From CAJWOS01 sp964502005 (GTDB lineage: Bacteria > Myxococcota_A > UBA796 > UBA2385), in contig CAZCUX010000022.1 in the NCBI GenBank assembly GCA_964502005.1, positions 1-64,000 of the forward strand: DNA of 64,000 bases, written 5' to 3'. Position 1 is the stretch's first letter, and each line of letters starts with the position of its first letter. Below the pieces are notes generated by a model. It was given only the letters and a program-made list of their open reading frames with translations, searched no databases and was not told the DNA's origin. The translations under genes and the position numbers were made by a program. Of this stretch, positions 45,049 to 53,992 are shown piece after piece.

Positions 45049-45384
45049 TCATGCACCGGAGTCGGTGCCTTCGGCCGCGCCGCCCCCAGACGCATCGAAA
45101 TATTCCCCGATGTCCTCGCAGGTCCATTCTTCGCGCAAGGTGGGCGTGATGTCTTCGCAAACCGCATCTTGGTCATCGTCGACGTCTTTGTAGGCGTCCA
45201 TACAGGACCGCACTTGGTCTGCGTCGAAGGTGTTGCCGCAGTCTTCTTCGGCGAAGTCCGCCATCTCCTGACACAAAGTCTGGCAGTTATTGCGGCATCC
45301 CGTGAGCCCAAGAAGCCATACACCCCCGATCACAAGCGCCAAGTTGGCGCATGCGCCCAAGGGTCGAGATGACAGTCCGCTCAT
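45049..45384 (-). CDS. small Cys-rich lipoprotein
   Basis: 111 aa; ATG at 45384 with GGGAGA upstream, and a clear signal-lipobox (VIGGVWLLGLTGC). After the lipid Cys there are six more (RNNCQTLCQEM...EEDCGNTF...RSCMDAY...VCEDIT...WTCEDIG) in a spacing that suggests a compact disulfide-bonded helical bundle. A low-complexity Gly/Ala/Asp tail follows. It is surface- or periplasm-exposed. It lies upstream of the Ser/Thr kinase on the same strand, 135 bp away. Function unknown. Confidence 0.7.
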   Translation of the reverse strand: MSGLSSRPLGACANLALVIGGVWLLGLTGCRNNCQTLCQEMADFAEEDCGNTFDADQVRSCMDAYKDVDDDQDAVCEDITPTLREEWTCEDIGEYFDASGGGAAEGTDSGA

Positions 45385-45544
45385 GGTGGCTCTCCCAGTA
45401 CAAATCGGCGCCGCCCGCAACCGCGGACGCACCAGAGGACGGGAATCGTCGCACGGTACCCCGTCTTCGTCAAGGCTACCCCCGCCGTGCAGACCGTCCA
45501 CGCAACGTTACGCCTATCTTGACTCCCTCCATGACCGAGGCCCG

Positions 45545-46639
45545 ATGACCCCTACTGGCGCTGGTGTGCTCCAAGTCGAGCCCACCGACCATTGCAACCT
45601 ACGGTGCCGAATGTGTGCCCCCCACCATGAAGGCTGGGCCACCATTCATGGAATCCCGCGCGGAATGCTCGATCCGCAGCTTTGGCGAACCATCGTCGAC
45701 TCCTTCGTGGAGGACGACCTCCAGTTCGACCACATCATCTTTCAATGGCTCGGCGACCCCTCGCTGCACCCCGCCCTGCCCCAGCTATTGGCCGACACCG
45801 CCGACCGCCTCCTCGGCCGCGTGGGCTACCTCAGAGTTGACACCAATGCCATCTTGCTGACTCCCGACAAGGTTGAAGCAATCTTGTCTCGATTCACCCA
45901 AGATGCGCCGCCACTGCTGATTGTACTCACCCTCGACGCCCACACGCCCAGCACCTACCACCACGTCAAAGGGGTCGATGCCCTGCGCCGGGTCCAACGC
46001 AACGTGCGTCACCTGATTCGTAGGCGCGCCGCAACCGGCGCACGGGTCAATCTTCAGCTCCAGTTTGTCGTGCAAGACGGCAACGCCCACGAATTGGCGC
46101 CCTTTTTGCGGTACTGGACCGACCTCCTCGCGTGTCCCCAACCGCGCCGCCCCACCCACGACGAAATCATGTTCAAACGCCTGAGCGTTGGCGGTGGCGG
46201 CCCCGGCCAAGCCGCCGCAGACGACCTCTACGAGCGCGCGCTCGAATCTGCCAACATCCGTCCCGGCCCCCACCGCGGCGTGCAAATCGTCACTTGGGAG
46301 CGCCGCCCTTGGCAGCACGACGACGGCCACCACGATACCCCCCGTGGACCTTGCCCCGGCCTGTGGCTCACCCCCGTCATCCGCCACGATGGCGCCTTGC
46401 TCATGTGCTGCGCGGACCTCGGAAGCACCCTACAGCTCGGAAGCCTGCGCGACCACCGCTTTTCTGCGTTGTGGAACGGCCCTACGGCAACCCACCGCCG
46501 CCTCCGCCACATCGCCGGTCACTTCGACGATGCGTGCGCAAGCTGCGGCGGCATCAACTGGTACGACCTCACCCCTGCACACCTAAAAGCCGCGATTGCG
46601 CGCGGTCGCGCCCTCGGCTTGGCCCCGGAGACCCCTTGA
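45545..46639 (+). CDS. radical SAM protein with SPASM-like C-terminus
   Basis: 364 aa. The iron-sulfur motif C-x3-C-x2-C (CNLRCRMC, Cys17, 21, 24) starts a normal radical SAM barrel (FQWLGDPSLHP is the GGEP-like strand; LRVDTNAILL). Later Cys (LACPQP, GPCPGLWL, LMCCADLG, ACASCGG) fit a SPASM auxiliary cluster. SPASM enzymes modify peptides, sugars or cofactors; no precursor peptide is visible here. The ATG at 45545 is chosen because it starts right before the motif. The end overlaps the slyX start. The substrate is unknown. Confidence 0.8.
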   Translation: MTPTGAGVLQVEPTDHCNLRCRMCAPHHEGWATIHGIPRGMLDPQLWRTIVDSFVEDDLQFDHIIFQWLGDPSLHPALPQLLADTADRLLGRVGYLRVDTNAILLTPDKVEAILSRFTQDAPPLLIVLTLDAHTPSTYHHVKGVDALRRVQRNVRHLIRRRAATGARVNLQLQFVVQDGNAHELAPFLRYWTDLLACPQPRRPTHDEIMFKRLSVGGGGPGQAAADDLYERALESANIRPGPHRGVQIVTWERRPWQHDDGHHDTPRGPCPGLWLTPVIRHDGALLMCCADLGSTLQLGSLRDHRFSALWNGPTATHRRLRHIAGHFDDACASCGGINWYDLTPAHLKAAIARGRALGLAPETP

Positions 46640-46851
46640 ACACCCCCGAATCCCGCATCGAAGACCTTGAAGTCAAGCTCGCATACCTCGAACGCACCGT
46701 CACCGAACTGGACGAAGTGCTGCGTGAGGTGGCCGACGACAACCGCCGTCTCAAGCGCGAAATGACGGAGCTACGCGAGCGCGTGCTGCGCGCAATGGGC
46801 GACGGCACAGACATGGACCCCGAAATCCACCAAGTACCACCGCATTATTAG
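46636..46851 (+). CDS. slyX: SlyX-family coiled-coil protein
   Basis: 71 aa from a TTG overlapping the stop of the radical SAM gene, with GGAG 6 nt upstream. Pure coiled coil (ESRIEDLEVKLAYLERTVTELDEVL...NRRLKREMTELRERVL) ending in the conserved PPHY of SlyX. SlyX proteins are small and of poorly known function. Translational overlap with the radical SAM gene is clear. Confidence 0.82.
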   Translation: MNTPESRIEDLEVKLAYLERTVTELDEVLREVADDNRRLKREMTELRERVLRAMGDGTDMDPEIHQVPPHY

Positions 46852-47009
46852 GTCTCGCGCGCGAAAGGCGCCCAAGACAGGCCCCAGCGCAGCACGCAAA
46901 GGCCGCTATCTACCGGCATTTGGGTCGCCAAGACGCGCTCCGCCCCACACATCGAACAGCCGGGCCCCGCACCTTCACTGCGCGCGGACGGCCCTGCGCG
47001 CGCGTCGGG

Positions 47010-48587
47010 TCAGAAAGCGAGGACCGAGCCCACGCTGAACTGCGGCACCATCGCCGAGCTCGCAAACTCTGCGTCGAGCTTGTCGAAGTCTTTGCCGCTC
47101 CAGATTCCAAGGGCCCCGTTGATGTTGAAGCCAAAAGAATCGCTGACCATGAGGTCCACACCGCCGCGGATGCGAATCCCGGTGGCGACGCCCGAGGCCT
47201 CTTGAACGTAGCCTGGGATAATGAGGAGGTCGCCGCCGACATACGGCCGCGCGGGGTCATTGAGGAACTTGTACGCGGCGCCCACGTTGATGGGCATAAT
47301 GGTGTTCCAGACCGCTGGAGGCGCGCCCAAGTCTTGCAGCTCCTGGGGCACATCCCGGCGAACCGAGTACGCTTCCAATCCGCCCAAAATCACGAGGTTG
47401 TCGACCGGGTGAATGCCGACCTCCACGCCATAGGTGACGAAATTGAAGGCCTGGAACCGCGAATAGCCCGCGCGCGCCGCGACGGTCGCCTTGGGCGCTT
47501 CGCCCGAGCCACCCCGGTCCACCTTCGCGCGGTCGTCGCTGCTGCTGCTGCTGCGAGAAGGCGCAGCGCGCACCTTTGACGGACCATCGAGGTCTTCGTA
47601 GCTTTGCCGCGCAGGAGCCCGCTCGGGCGCGGGGCGCGCAGGTTCGCGACTGCTCGACGAGCCGCTGCTGTACCCCGCTGCAGCGAGGGTTCCGCCACCA
47701 TCATCCTCTTCGTCATACGAACTGGACCGCGCCGGAGCCGGCGCCGGGCGCGGAGGGGGCGCGGAGTCGGTCGCTTCGTCCACGGAAACCACGCCGCCAC
47801 CGAGAGTAAAGCTGAACTCCTCTTCTTCTACCGGTGCCGCTTTGGTGGGCGGCGGTGGAGGCGGCGGAGCAGCCTTGGGCGGGGGGGTCGGCTTGGGGGG
47901 TGGGGTTGGCTTGGGCGGCGGTGGGGGCGGGGCTGCCGCGACGACTGCTCGCTTGTCTTCCTCTTCATCGAGGTTGAAGTCGTCGAGCTCGTCGCTACCT
48001 TTGCCAGCAGGTGTCTGGATTCGCCGCGACACACCGACCGGCGCAACCGCGATGGCTTCGTCGTCAAATCCATCGCCAAATGCGTTTTCGTCTACCTTTC
48101 CACCGGCTGCCGCTTGCGTTTGCTCGACCGATTGCCCCGAAATCAGCTCGCGCAACCCCGCAGAGAGCTGGCCCGCAACTTTGCTCGGGCTGTCCTCCAC
48201 CGAGAATTCTTTGGTGCGAACAATCTTGGCCCCATCGGCGTAAACCAGGAAAAAATCCAAGTTGCCCTTGTTGCGCGAGACAGCCCCCCCCACGATCGCG
48301 TCGCACCCCGCGGCCTGCGCAATCTTCGACATACAGCCGCCATTGCTCAAGCAGCTCGCGGAATAGCCCGCGGGCTTGCCTGGAATTTCGGATGCACCCG
48401 AAAACTCGGACATGAAGTCGAGCTCCGAAGAAATGCTCGAAGTCCACGCGGCAAGCTGCTTGTCGTCAATGCCATTCCCCAACAAGCGGGGCACAGCCAC
48501 CTCTGTGGCCATCGCAATCGACGGAGCCCATAGAAGGCCGAGAAGGATTGCCGCGCCCCCGCGGCTTGGAATCGTCAGTCGGGACAT
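47010..48587 (-). CDS. outer-membrane-type protein with Pro-rich spacer
   Basis: 525 aa; ATG at 48587 with GAGG upstream; signal peptide (MSRLTIPSRGGAAILLGLLWAPSIAMA). The first third (VPRLLGNGIDDKQLAAWTSSISSELDFM) resembles the TolB/GNA-like domains used to report envelope state, with two Cys (SASCLSNGGC). A long low-complexity section follows, with Pro-rich PPPPPPKPTPPPKP and Ser/Asp-rich stretches. The C-terminal 170 residues alternate strands ending in F (FVTYGVEVGI...VGGDLLIIPGYVQ...VPQFSVGSVLAF), typical of an outer-membrane beta-barrel. Exact family unknown. Confidence 0.72.
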   Translation of the reverse strand: MSRLTIPSRGGAAILLGLLWAPSIAMATEVAVPRLLGNGIDDKQLAAWTSSISSELDFMSEFSGASEIPGKPAGYSASCLSNGGCMSKIAQAAGCDAIVGGAVSRNKGNLDFFLVYADGAKIVRTKEFSVEDSPSKVAGQLSAGLRELISGQSVEQTQAAAGGKVDENAFGDGFDDEAIAVAPVGVSRRIQTPAGKGSDELDDFNLDEEEDKRAVVAAAPPPPPPKPTPPPKPTPPPKAAPPPPPPPTKAAPVEEEEFSFTLGGGVVSVDEATDSAPPPRPAPAPARSSSYDEEDDGGGTLAAAGYSSGSSSSREPARPAPERAPARQSYEDLDGPSKVRAAPSRSSSSSDDRAKVDRGGSGEAPKATVAARAGYSRFQAFNFVTYGVEVGIHPVDNLVILGGLEAYSVRRDVPQELQDLGAPPAVWNTIMPINVGAAYKFLNDPARPYVGGDLLIIPGYVQEASGVATGIRIRGGVDLMVSDSFGFNINGALGIWSGKDFDKLDAEFASSAMVPQFSVGSVLAF

Positions 48588-48797
48588 GGTGGGCCTCAAA
48601 ATCGAACGCAAATAGGCAACACCCGGAGTTTATCGGCAAACGCGGCAAAACCCATTCACCGACAGCACAAAACCCGGGGGAGGCCCAATGCCATCCGGTG
48701 AACCTTAGCACGTCTGACGAAATCCGGCGGGGGACCCAACGTGCAGGCTGGTTACACCTTACAGACCGCAACGAAGAATTCCCGCCATAGGCGCCCC

Positions 48798-50459
48798 GTG
48801 ACCGAACCCTCCACTCCACGCCAAAATGACGGCTCACCCTGGCTTGGCGCCGCACTCGCGGGCTTGCTCGGCGGATTGGGAGACGGCATCGGCGCGACCC
48901 GCCAGCTCCACCTCGCCGCCAATCCCCTTCGCGACGGCTTGTTGGTCGGACTTTCGGTGCTCACCGCGCTTCTTGTCTCCGGGGCCGGCACGCTCGCCCT
49001 CCATGCCCTCGCACGCGCCAGCCGACGCGGCCTGTCGCCGTCCCGGTGGTCCGGCTTCGTGACGGGAAGTCTGTCGTGGCTTGGCGTCTCCCTGTTTGCT
49101 CTCTTGCCCGGCGCACTCGCCGCTTTGTCACCCTTGGTGCTGCTCGCGGGCGTGCCTTTGGTGCGGCAACGCGCGGCCCAACCGCGCTTGTGGGCTGCGC
49201 TGCTTGGTGTCGGCTTGGTCGCCGCACGCGTCGGGGGGGACGAGCGGCCCAGACTCCCCACGATGGTTCCAGAGAACCCCGGTCCCGATATCGTTGTGGT
49301 GTGGATCGACGGTATTCGCACGGACCAACTTGCCCGGATTCCTACCGGCGAGCACCCTGCCCTCCCCGAATGGCAGGCCTTGGCCACCACCGGTACCACC
49401 TACACGCGGGCCATCACGCCCGTCACCAGCCGCGAAGAAGCCCTCCATGCCGCCTTCCTGGGCACGACCCAATCCGAGCGTGCTGTCCCGTGGGCGCGCG
49501 AACTGCAATCTGAAGGGTGGGCCACGGCGAGCTTCGGCGGTCCCGAGTCCGTGACGCCCGCACGCATCGCGGGCTTTGGAATACAGGACCACGACCCCGC
49601 GTGGCTCACGGGTACCGCCGAAGGCGTTCCCGGGCGAATCTGGCAATCGCTGCTACGAAATGACGCCAACAACCAGCGTAGGAGCGCGCGGCGCACCGTA
49701 GAGGCGTGGCAACAGTGGATAGCGACCGTGCCCGATGTGCGTCCCGCTGTGTCTATGCTGGTCTTGACGGATGCCGCTTGGCCGCCCCAAGCGCCACCGC
49801 CGTGGGACACCGCCTTTCAAGCCGCCGACGCCGGCGTCGGCACCGGGCCCCCCTGGTCTACGGAATGCGCCGAGGTCGGCCGCGCCGCAGGCTATCGCAG
49901 CACCGCGTCGCTACGCGCCGCTTATGACGGCGCACTCGGCTCTATCGACGCGCTCCTGCCCAGCATGTTCGCTGCTCTCGCGGGGCGTCCCCGTGGCGCG
50001 CTCGTGTTTGTGGCGGGACTGCGCGGCATGCCGTTGGGCGAAGACGACCTTTGGTTCGACGCTGCGGGGCATTTGCACCCGGCCACCGTCTCCGTACCCC
50101 TATGGGTCGGCGGCGCGGACGCGCCCGTGGACAGTCATATCGGCGCCCCCGTCTCCACGCTCGATATCGTCGCGACCGTGCGCGCACGGGCCGGTCTCGC
50201 TCCTGCACCCGATGCGTACGCGCTCCCTGGCTTGGTCCGCGGCTATCCACCGCGCAGCGAGGCCCATGCCGTTGATGGGCAAGGACGCCAGGTCGTTGTC
50301 ACGGCGCGCGATTGGTTCCGCTCGGACGGCTCCGGGCAGGCTTCCCGCTGGTCGGGTACCGCATGGGAACCTGCCGCGGAGGCGCCGCCCCGCAGCGCAA
50401 TTCTGCGCTCTGGTGCTGTGCCGGTAGACCCCTGCTCCGCGTTTCTTCGCATGGAATAG
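48798..50459 (+). CDS. membrane protein with degenerate sulfatase/alkaline-phosphatase fold
   Basis: 553 aa from a GTG at 48798. The first third has four or five membrane helices (LGGLGDGIGA..., LLVGLSVLTALLVSGAGTLAL, LGVSLFALLPGALAALSPLVLLAGV). The rest is the alkaline-phosphatase/sulfatase fold: DIVVVWIDGIRTDQL with a first metal Asp, then ITPVTSREEALHAAFLGT where the nucleophile Thr/Ser and nearby Arg would sit. The second metal motif, normally DHG(E), is replaced by VAGLRGMPLGEDD, so it is probably inactive or metal-poor. The last 23 codons lie inside the 1002-bp duplicated block; a mutated copy of that end is at 51393-51461. Confidence 0.65.
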   Translation: MTEPSTPRQNDGSPWLGAALAGLLGGLGDGIGATRQLHLAANPLRDGLLVGLSVLTALLVSGAGTLALHALARASRRGLSPSRWSGFVTGSLSWLGVSLFALLPGALAALSPLVLLAGVPLVRQRAAQPRLWAALLGVGLVAARVGGDERPRLPTMVPENPGPDIVVVWIDGIRTDQLARIPTGEHPALPEWQALATTGTTYTRAITPVTSREEALHAAFLGTTQSERAVPWARELQSEGWATASFGGPESVTPARIAGFGIQDHDPAWLTGTAEGVPGRIWQSLLRNDANNQRRSARRTVEAWQQWIATVPDVRPAVSMLVLTDAAWPPQAPPPWDTAFQAADAGVGTGPPWSTECAEVGRAAGYRSTASLRAAYDGALGSIDALLPSMFAALAGRPRGALVFVAGLRGMPLGEDDLWFDAAGHLHPATVSVPLWVGGADAPVDSHIGAPVSTLDIVATVRARAGLAPAPDAYALPGLVRGYPPRSEAHAVDGQGRQVVVTARDWFRSDGSGQASRWSGTAWEPAAEAPPRSAILRSGAVPVDPCSAFLRME

Positions 50460-50637
50460 AGCGGACGCAGCGTGTTTGGCGTCAAGAGCCCTATTGCGCG
50501 ACAGCGACCTTGCCTCGAAAGGGCGGAACACGCGCTCCCGCCGCAACGCCTCGGGGCGCGAACCGCGCGCGTCCCCGTCTCCTACCGATGCGGGCGCGAG
50601 GGTGCGGACGAATGCTCCATGCTTTCACAAATACCGT

Positions 50638-51213
50638 AGCACGCGATATTTTCAAACAATGAATGACGATTCAGTTCGGGCATAGACCCCACAACGACCG
50701 GCGCCATTTGGGTGCCCCCATGATGCCCCCTACACCGGACGCAGAACGCCGGCCGCGTTTGCCCGCCGATGCGCCCTTCGCGACCCCAAAACGCCAAGGC
50801 TCGCTGGGCGGTCGCGGGTCAGGAGCGGAAAAACGGAGGATTCCGCGCCGGCGACGAAAAGCAAAACAGACCTATCACGCGTCGCTTTCGCGAATCGGGC
50901 GGACATATTTCGCGACGGCCGGGTAGGCCTTCACGCGGACAGCAAATGCTCGCCATGCGCCCTTACGACGGCACAACGAGCGCGAGGAGACATCGGGCTT
51001 TATCCTGCGCATCTGACCGAGCGCCGCAACCGAACATCATCCAGCACGGCTGATTTTGACCGACTGAATCTTCGCTCCGTGTCGAAGGAGCGCGGACGCG
51101 GCCCGTCACCTTGGCCGCCTGCGCGGGTCTCGTTGGCAACAGGAGACCGTTACGCCTCCCCATCGAACATCATCCAGCACGCGTCACTTTCAAGAAATGA
51201 ATGGGGATTCAGT
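50638..51213. repeat. diverged repeats of a 38-bp element in unit A (again in unit B)
   Basis: R1 (50638-50675) and R2 (51176-51213) align over 38 bp with no gap, starting AGCACGCG and ending ATTCAGT, each holding a TGAAT-N4-ATTCA palindrome (50660-50673; 51198-51211). Shorter relatives are CACGCGTCGCTTTCGCGAAT at 50876 and, after CGAACATCATCCAGCAC (51031-51047 and 51164-51180), GATTTTGACCGACTGAAT. All recur in unit B at +1002. Confidence 0.55.
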
Positions 51214-51240
51214 GCGATGCGAAGCAGGGACTCTATTCAG

Positions 51241-51392
51241 TCAAGGCATCCCGGCGATGCGCCAAACCGCTTGCTTCACCACCCAACCCGCGAGCCCGAG
51301 CAAAAGAAGTCCCATTCCGCGGTCGACCATCGTTCGGTGGCCGGACAACCCGCCCATCCAGCGCGAGCCACCCAGCACAAGGGCGACCAGGA
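51241..51392 (-). pseudogene. truncated end of the LysE-type gene
   Basis: The last 50 codons of the LysE-family gene at 52243-52866, copied with the 1002-bp unit and cut off at 51392. Two differences from the intact gene change a Trp to Gly (51351) and an Arg to Gly (51342), as expected once selection is lost. Confidence 0.8.
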
Positions 51393-51461
51393 CGCAGCGC
51401 AATCCTGCGCTCTGGTGCTGTGCCGGTAGACCCCTGCTCCGCGTCTCTTCGCATGGAATAA
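51393..51461 (+). pseudogene. truncated end of the sulfatase-fold gene
   Basis: The last 23 codons of the gene at 48798-50459 as carried in unit B. Compared with the intact gene it has ATT to ATC (silent), TTT to TCT (Phe to Ser) and TAG to TAA at the stop. Confidence 0.8.
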
Positions 51462-52394
51462 AGCGGACGCAGCGTGTTTGGCGTCAAGAGCCCTATTGCG
51501 CGACAGCGACCTTGCCTCGAAAGGGCGGAACACGCGCTCCCGCCGCAACGCCTCGGGGCGCGAACCGCGCGCGTCCCCGTCTCCTACCGATGCGGGCGCG
51601 AGGGTGCGGACGAATGCTCCATGCTTTCACAAATACCGTAGCACGCGATATTTTCAAACAATGAATGACGATTCAGTTCGGGCATAGACCCCACAACGAC
51701 CGGCGCCATTTGGGTGCCCCCATGATGCCCCCTACACCGGACGCAGAACGCCGGCCGCGTTTGCCCGCCGATGCGCCCTTCGCGACCCCAAAACGCCAAG
51801 GCTCGCTGGGCGGTCGCGGGTCAGGAGCGGAAAAACGGAGGATTCCGCGCCGGCGACGAAAAGCAAAACAGACCTATCACGCGTCGCTTTCGCGAATCGG
51901 GCGGACATATTTCGCGACGGCCGGGTAGGCCTTCACGCGGACAGCAAATGCTCGCCATGCGCCCTTACGACGGCACAACGAGCGCGAGGAGACATCGGGC
52001 TTTATCCTGCGCATCTGACCGAGCGCCGCAACCGAACATCATCCAGCACGGCTGATTTTGACCGACTGAATCTTCGCTCCGTGTCGAAGGAGCGCGGACG
52101 CGGCCCGTCACCTTGGCCGCCTGCGCGGGTCTCGTTGGCAACAGGAGACCGTTACGCCTCCCCATCGAACATCATCCAGCACGCGTCACTTTCAAGAAAT
52201 GAATGGGGATTCAGTGCGATGCGAAGCAGGGACTCTATTCAGTCAAGGCATCCCGGCGATGCGCCAAACCGCTTGCTTCACCACCCAACCCGCGAGCCCG
52301 AGCAAAAGAAGTCCCATTCCGCGGTCGACCATCGTTCGGTGGCGGGACAACCAGCCCATCCAGCGCGAGCCACCCAGCACAAGGGCGACCAGGA
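51393..52394. repeat. 1002-bp tandem duplication, unit B
   Basis: Second unit; everything 1002 bp on from unit A. Its right end is the real C-terminal part of the LysE-type gene. The sequences left of unit A and right of unit B do not match each other, so there is no sign of a flanking repeat or target-site duplication. Confidence 0.9.
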
Positions 52395-52866
52395 GGTACC
52401 AACCGGTGTCGATGAAGCCCGCGAGCGCCGCCATTCCCGCCCGCTCTATCGCCGATGCGGTAGGATCGACGAGCTGGCTGAACAGGGCGAGAAAAAACAC
52501 GGCAATCTTGGGATTCAAGAATGCCAGCAAGAAGCCGTCCCGAAATGGATGCGAAGACGGTCGTTCTTGAACCGTCGAAGGGGATTGGTCCCGCAGCAGT
52601 CCCCATGCCATCACGCCCAAAAACACGGCGCCTGCGAGCTGCAACACGAGGAAGAGCGTGGGGGCCGCAATCAACGCGACGGCGAGGCCGCCCACCGCCA
52701 CCCCCGCGTAGACGCCGACGCCCAAACCGTGGCCGACTGCGGCCAACGCACCTGCACGTCGTCCTCCCTGAAGCGTGCGTGCGAGCACCAAAGCGAGGCT
52801 GGGTCCCGGAGACATGGCCCCGGTGATACATACACCAGCAAGTGTGAGCCAAGACGCCGTATTCAT
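52243..52866 (-). CDS. LysE/RhtB-family amino-acid exporter
   Basis: 207 aa with about six membrane helices. The N-terminal signature ITGAMSPGPSLALVLART and NPKIAVFFLALFSQ are typical of LysE/RhtB exporters, which expel amino acids or their derivatives. The last 50 codons lie in unit B of the 1002-bp duplication, and a dead copy is at 51241-51392. It starts 6 nt after the stop of the HAD-type gene, so the two form an operon. Substrate unknown. Confidence 0.85.
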   Translation of the reverse strand: MNTASWLTLAGVCITGAMSPGPSLALVLARTLQGGRRAGALAAVGHGLGVGVYAGVAVGGLAVALIAAPTLFLVLQLAGAVFLGVMAWGLLRDQSPSTVQERPSSHPFRDGFLLAFLNPKIAVFFLALFSQLVDPTASAIERAGMAALAGFIDTGWYLLVALVLGGSRWMGWLSRHRTMVDRGMGLLLLGLAGWVVKQAVWRIAGMP

Positions 52867-52872
52867 CGGGTA

Positions 52873-53478
52873 TTACCGTCCACGAAACGGCTTATAGTGC
52901 GGCTCGTTGGCCATTGCGAGCATCTCGCGGTCTCCGCTCGAATCCCCGTAGGCGACCACGCGCGAGAAATCTGCGGGGTCGACCACCGCGCGAATGCGGC
53001 GCACTTTTTCGGGCCCTTTGTTGTTTGCACCACCGAGCCCCATAAAGCGACCTGCGCTCCACGCGGTTGGCGTCGCAAGCAGCGGAATGCCTTCGGCATC
53101 GGCAAAGGGCTGCACCCACAGGTCGAGGGACGCGCTGACCAACAATACACGGTCGCCGGCGTCGCGATGCCGCCGCAAGGTCGCGAGGCCCTCGGGGCGC
53201 AGCAGCTTGGGCAGCACGTCGTTGCAAAACTGGCGGGCGGCACGCTCGAGCACGGTCTTGTCTCTCGACGCGAACAGAAGCATCAGCAGCCAGCCTTTGA
53301 CCATACCGGCGTCCATGAGTCCAAGGCGCGCCGCGAGCAACAAGGGGGCCAAGGCCAACATACCGAGCCACAATTTCGGCGCACCGACCACAAACCGCGC
53401 AAAGGCGAACATCGTGTCGTCGGTGGTCAAGGTGCCATCGATATCAAACAACGCCAAAGTTGAACCACCGTGCTCCAC
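52873..53478 (-). CDS. HAD-IB phosphatase (SerB-like)
   Basis: 201 aa from a GTG with GGAGG upstream. HAD motifs: LFDIDGTLTTDDT (motif I with the nucleophile Asp), LLVSASLDLWVQPFA (motif II), NKGPEKVRRI (Lys), and VVAYGDSSGDREML (motif III). The C1-cap layout is the HAD-IB group of phosphoserine-phosphatase-like and lipid phosphatase-like enzymes. Substrate not certain. Followed at once by the LysE-type exporter, which suggests a common role in amino-acid handling. Confidence 0.82.
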   Translation of the reverse strand: MEHGGSTLALFDIDGTLTTDDTMFAFARFVVGAPKLWLGMLALAPLLLAARLGLMDAGMVKGWLLMLLFASRDKTVLERAARQFCNDVLPKLLRPEGLATLRRHRDAGDRVLLVSASLDLWVQPFADAEGIPLLATPTAWSAGRFMGLGGANNKGPEKVRRIRAVVDPADFSRVVAYGDSSGDREMLAMANEPHYKPFRGR

Positions 53479-53517
53479 GCGCCCTCCAACATGCTGCGCC
53501 GGGGTATCCTCCCGACT

Positions 53518-53946
53518 ATGCTCCTCCCACATCGTATTCCCGGTTGGTTGCCCCGCACGGCCTTGTTGCTGCTGTGGCTTGGCTGCCATGAAGAGGTCAA
53601 CGTCGGCGAACGCGCGCCCACCGCTCCGGCGCCTATGTCGGTCGAAGCGCTCCATTCGTCGACCAAACAAGCGCTCGACGCGCTGGTGCAGGCCCTCCAA
53701 GACGACGGAAAGTATTCGTGCTGTACGCGAACACCTTGCCGATGGTGCGCTATCCGAACTGCCGGTTGTGCGTGTGGGCCTGGTTTGTTGCGGGGTGAAC
53801 CCGTCTGCGAAGAATGCGCGCTGCTGTGGACCAAGGGCCAAGGTGGTATCGAGGGCGTAGACCCAGCAGCGGTGCGCAGCTTTTTGGAAGCGATGCGGGA
53901 AGACCCTTGGTGTGGTCGGGGCCCCCCCCCTTCATCAGCGTTATAA
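53518..53946 (+). CDS. Cys-rich lipoprotein with CCxxxPCxxC motif
   Basis: 142 aa. The ATG at 53518 gives a signal and lipobox (RTALLLLWLGC). After a helical spacer comes GKYSCCTRTPCRWCAIRTAGCACGPGLLRGEPVCEECALLW, eight Cys in a pattern CC-x4-C-x2-C...C-x-C...C-x2-C seen in a widespread family of small unnamed extracytoplasmic proteins. It probably binds a metal (zinc, copper or iron-sulfur). Its start lies 39 bp from the divergent HAD gene. The C-terminal end is in a C-run and may be less certain. Confidence 0.65.
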   Translation: MLLPHRIPGWLPRTALLLLWLGCHEEVNVGERAPTAPAPMSVEALHSSTKQALDALVQALQDDGKYSCCTRTPCRWCAIRTAGCACGPGLLRGEPVCEECALLWTKGQGGIEGVDPAAVRSFLEAMREDPWCGRGPPPSSAL

Positions 53947-53992
53947 GGGCTTGGGACATATCCGGGGGCCGGTTGCGAACGATTGGCCACGT

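Larger units (their letters stand above)
50391..51392. repeat. 1002-bp tandem duplication, unit A
   Basis: Exactly 1002 bp, abutting unit B. It begins inside the last 23 codons of the sulfatase-fold gene and ends inside the last codons of a LysE-type gene (as a dead end of that gene, minus strand). The two units differ at only five bases by my reading, three within 69 bp of the left edge (50402, 50443, 50459) and two within 51 bp of the right edge (51342, 51351); about 880 bp between them are identical. No gene is credible in 50460-51240. Confidence 0.9.

Noticed and set aside
50663..51055. Short open frames of 60-95 codons in the 1002-bp unit
   Set aside because: Arg/Pro-rich translations, no RBS; identical in both units only because the DNA is duplicated.
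50391..52394. Insertion sequence or transposon as the cause of the duplication
   Set aside because: No transposase, terminal inverted repeats or target duplication; the edges cut two known genes, so simple tandem duplication explains it.
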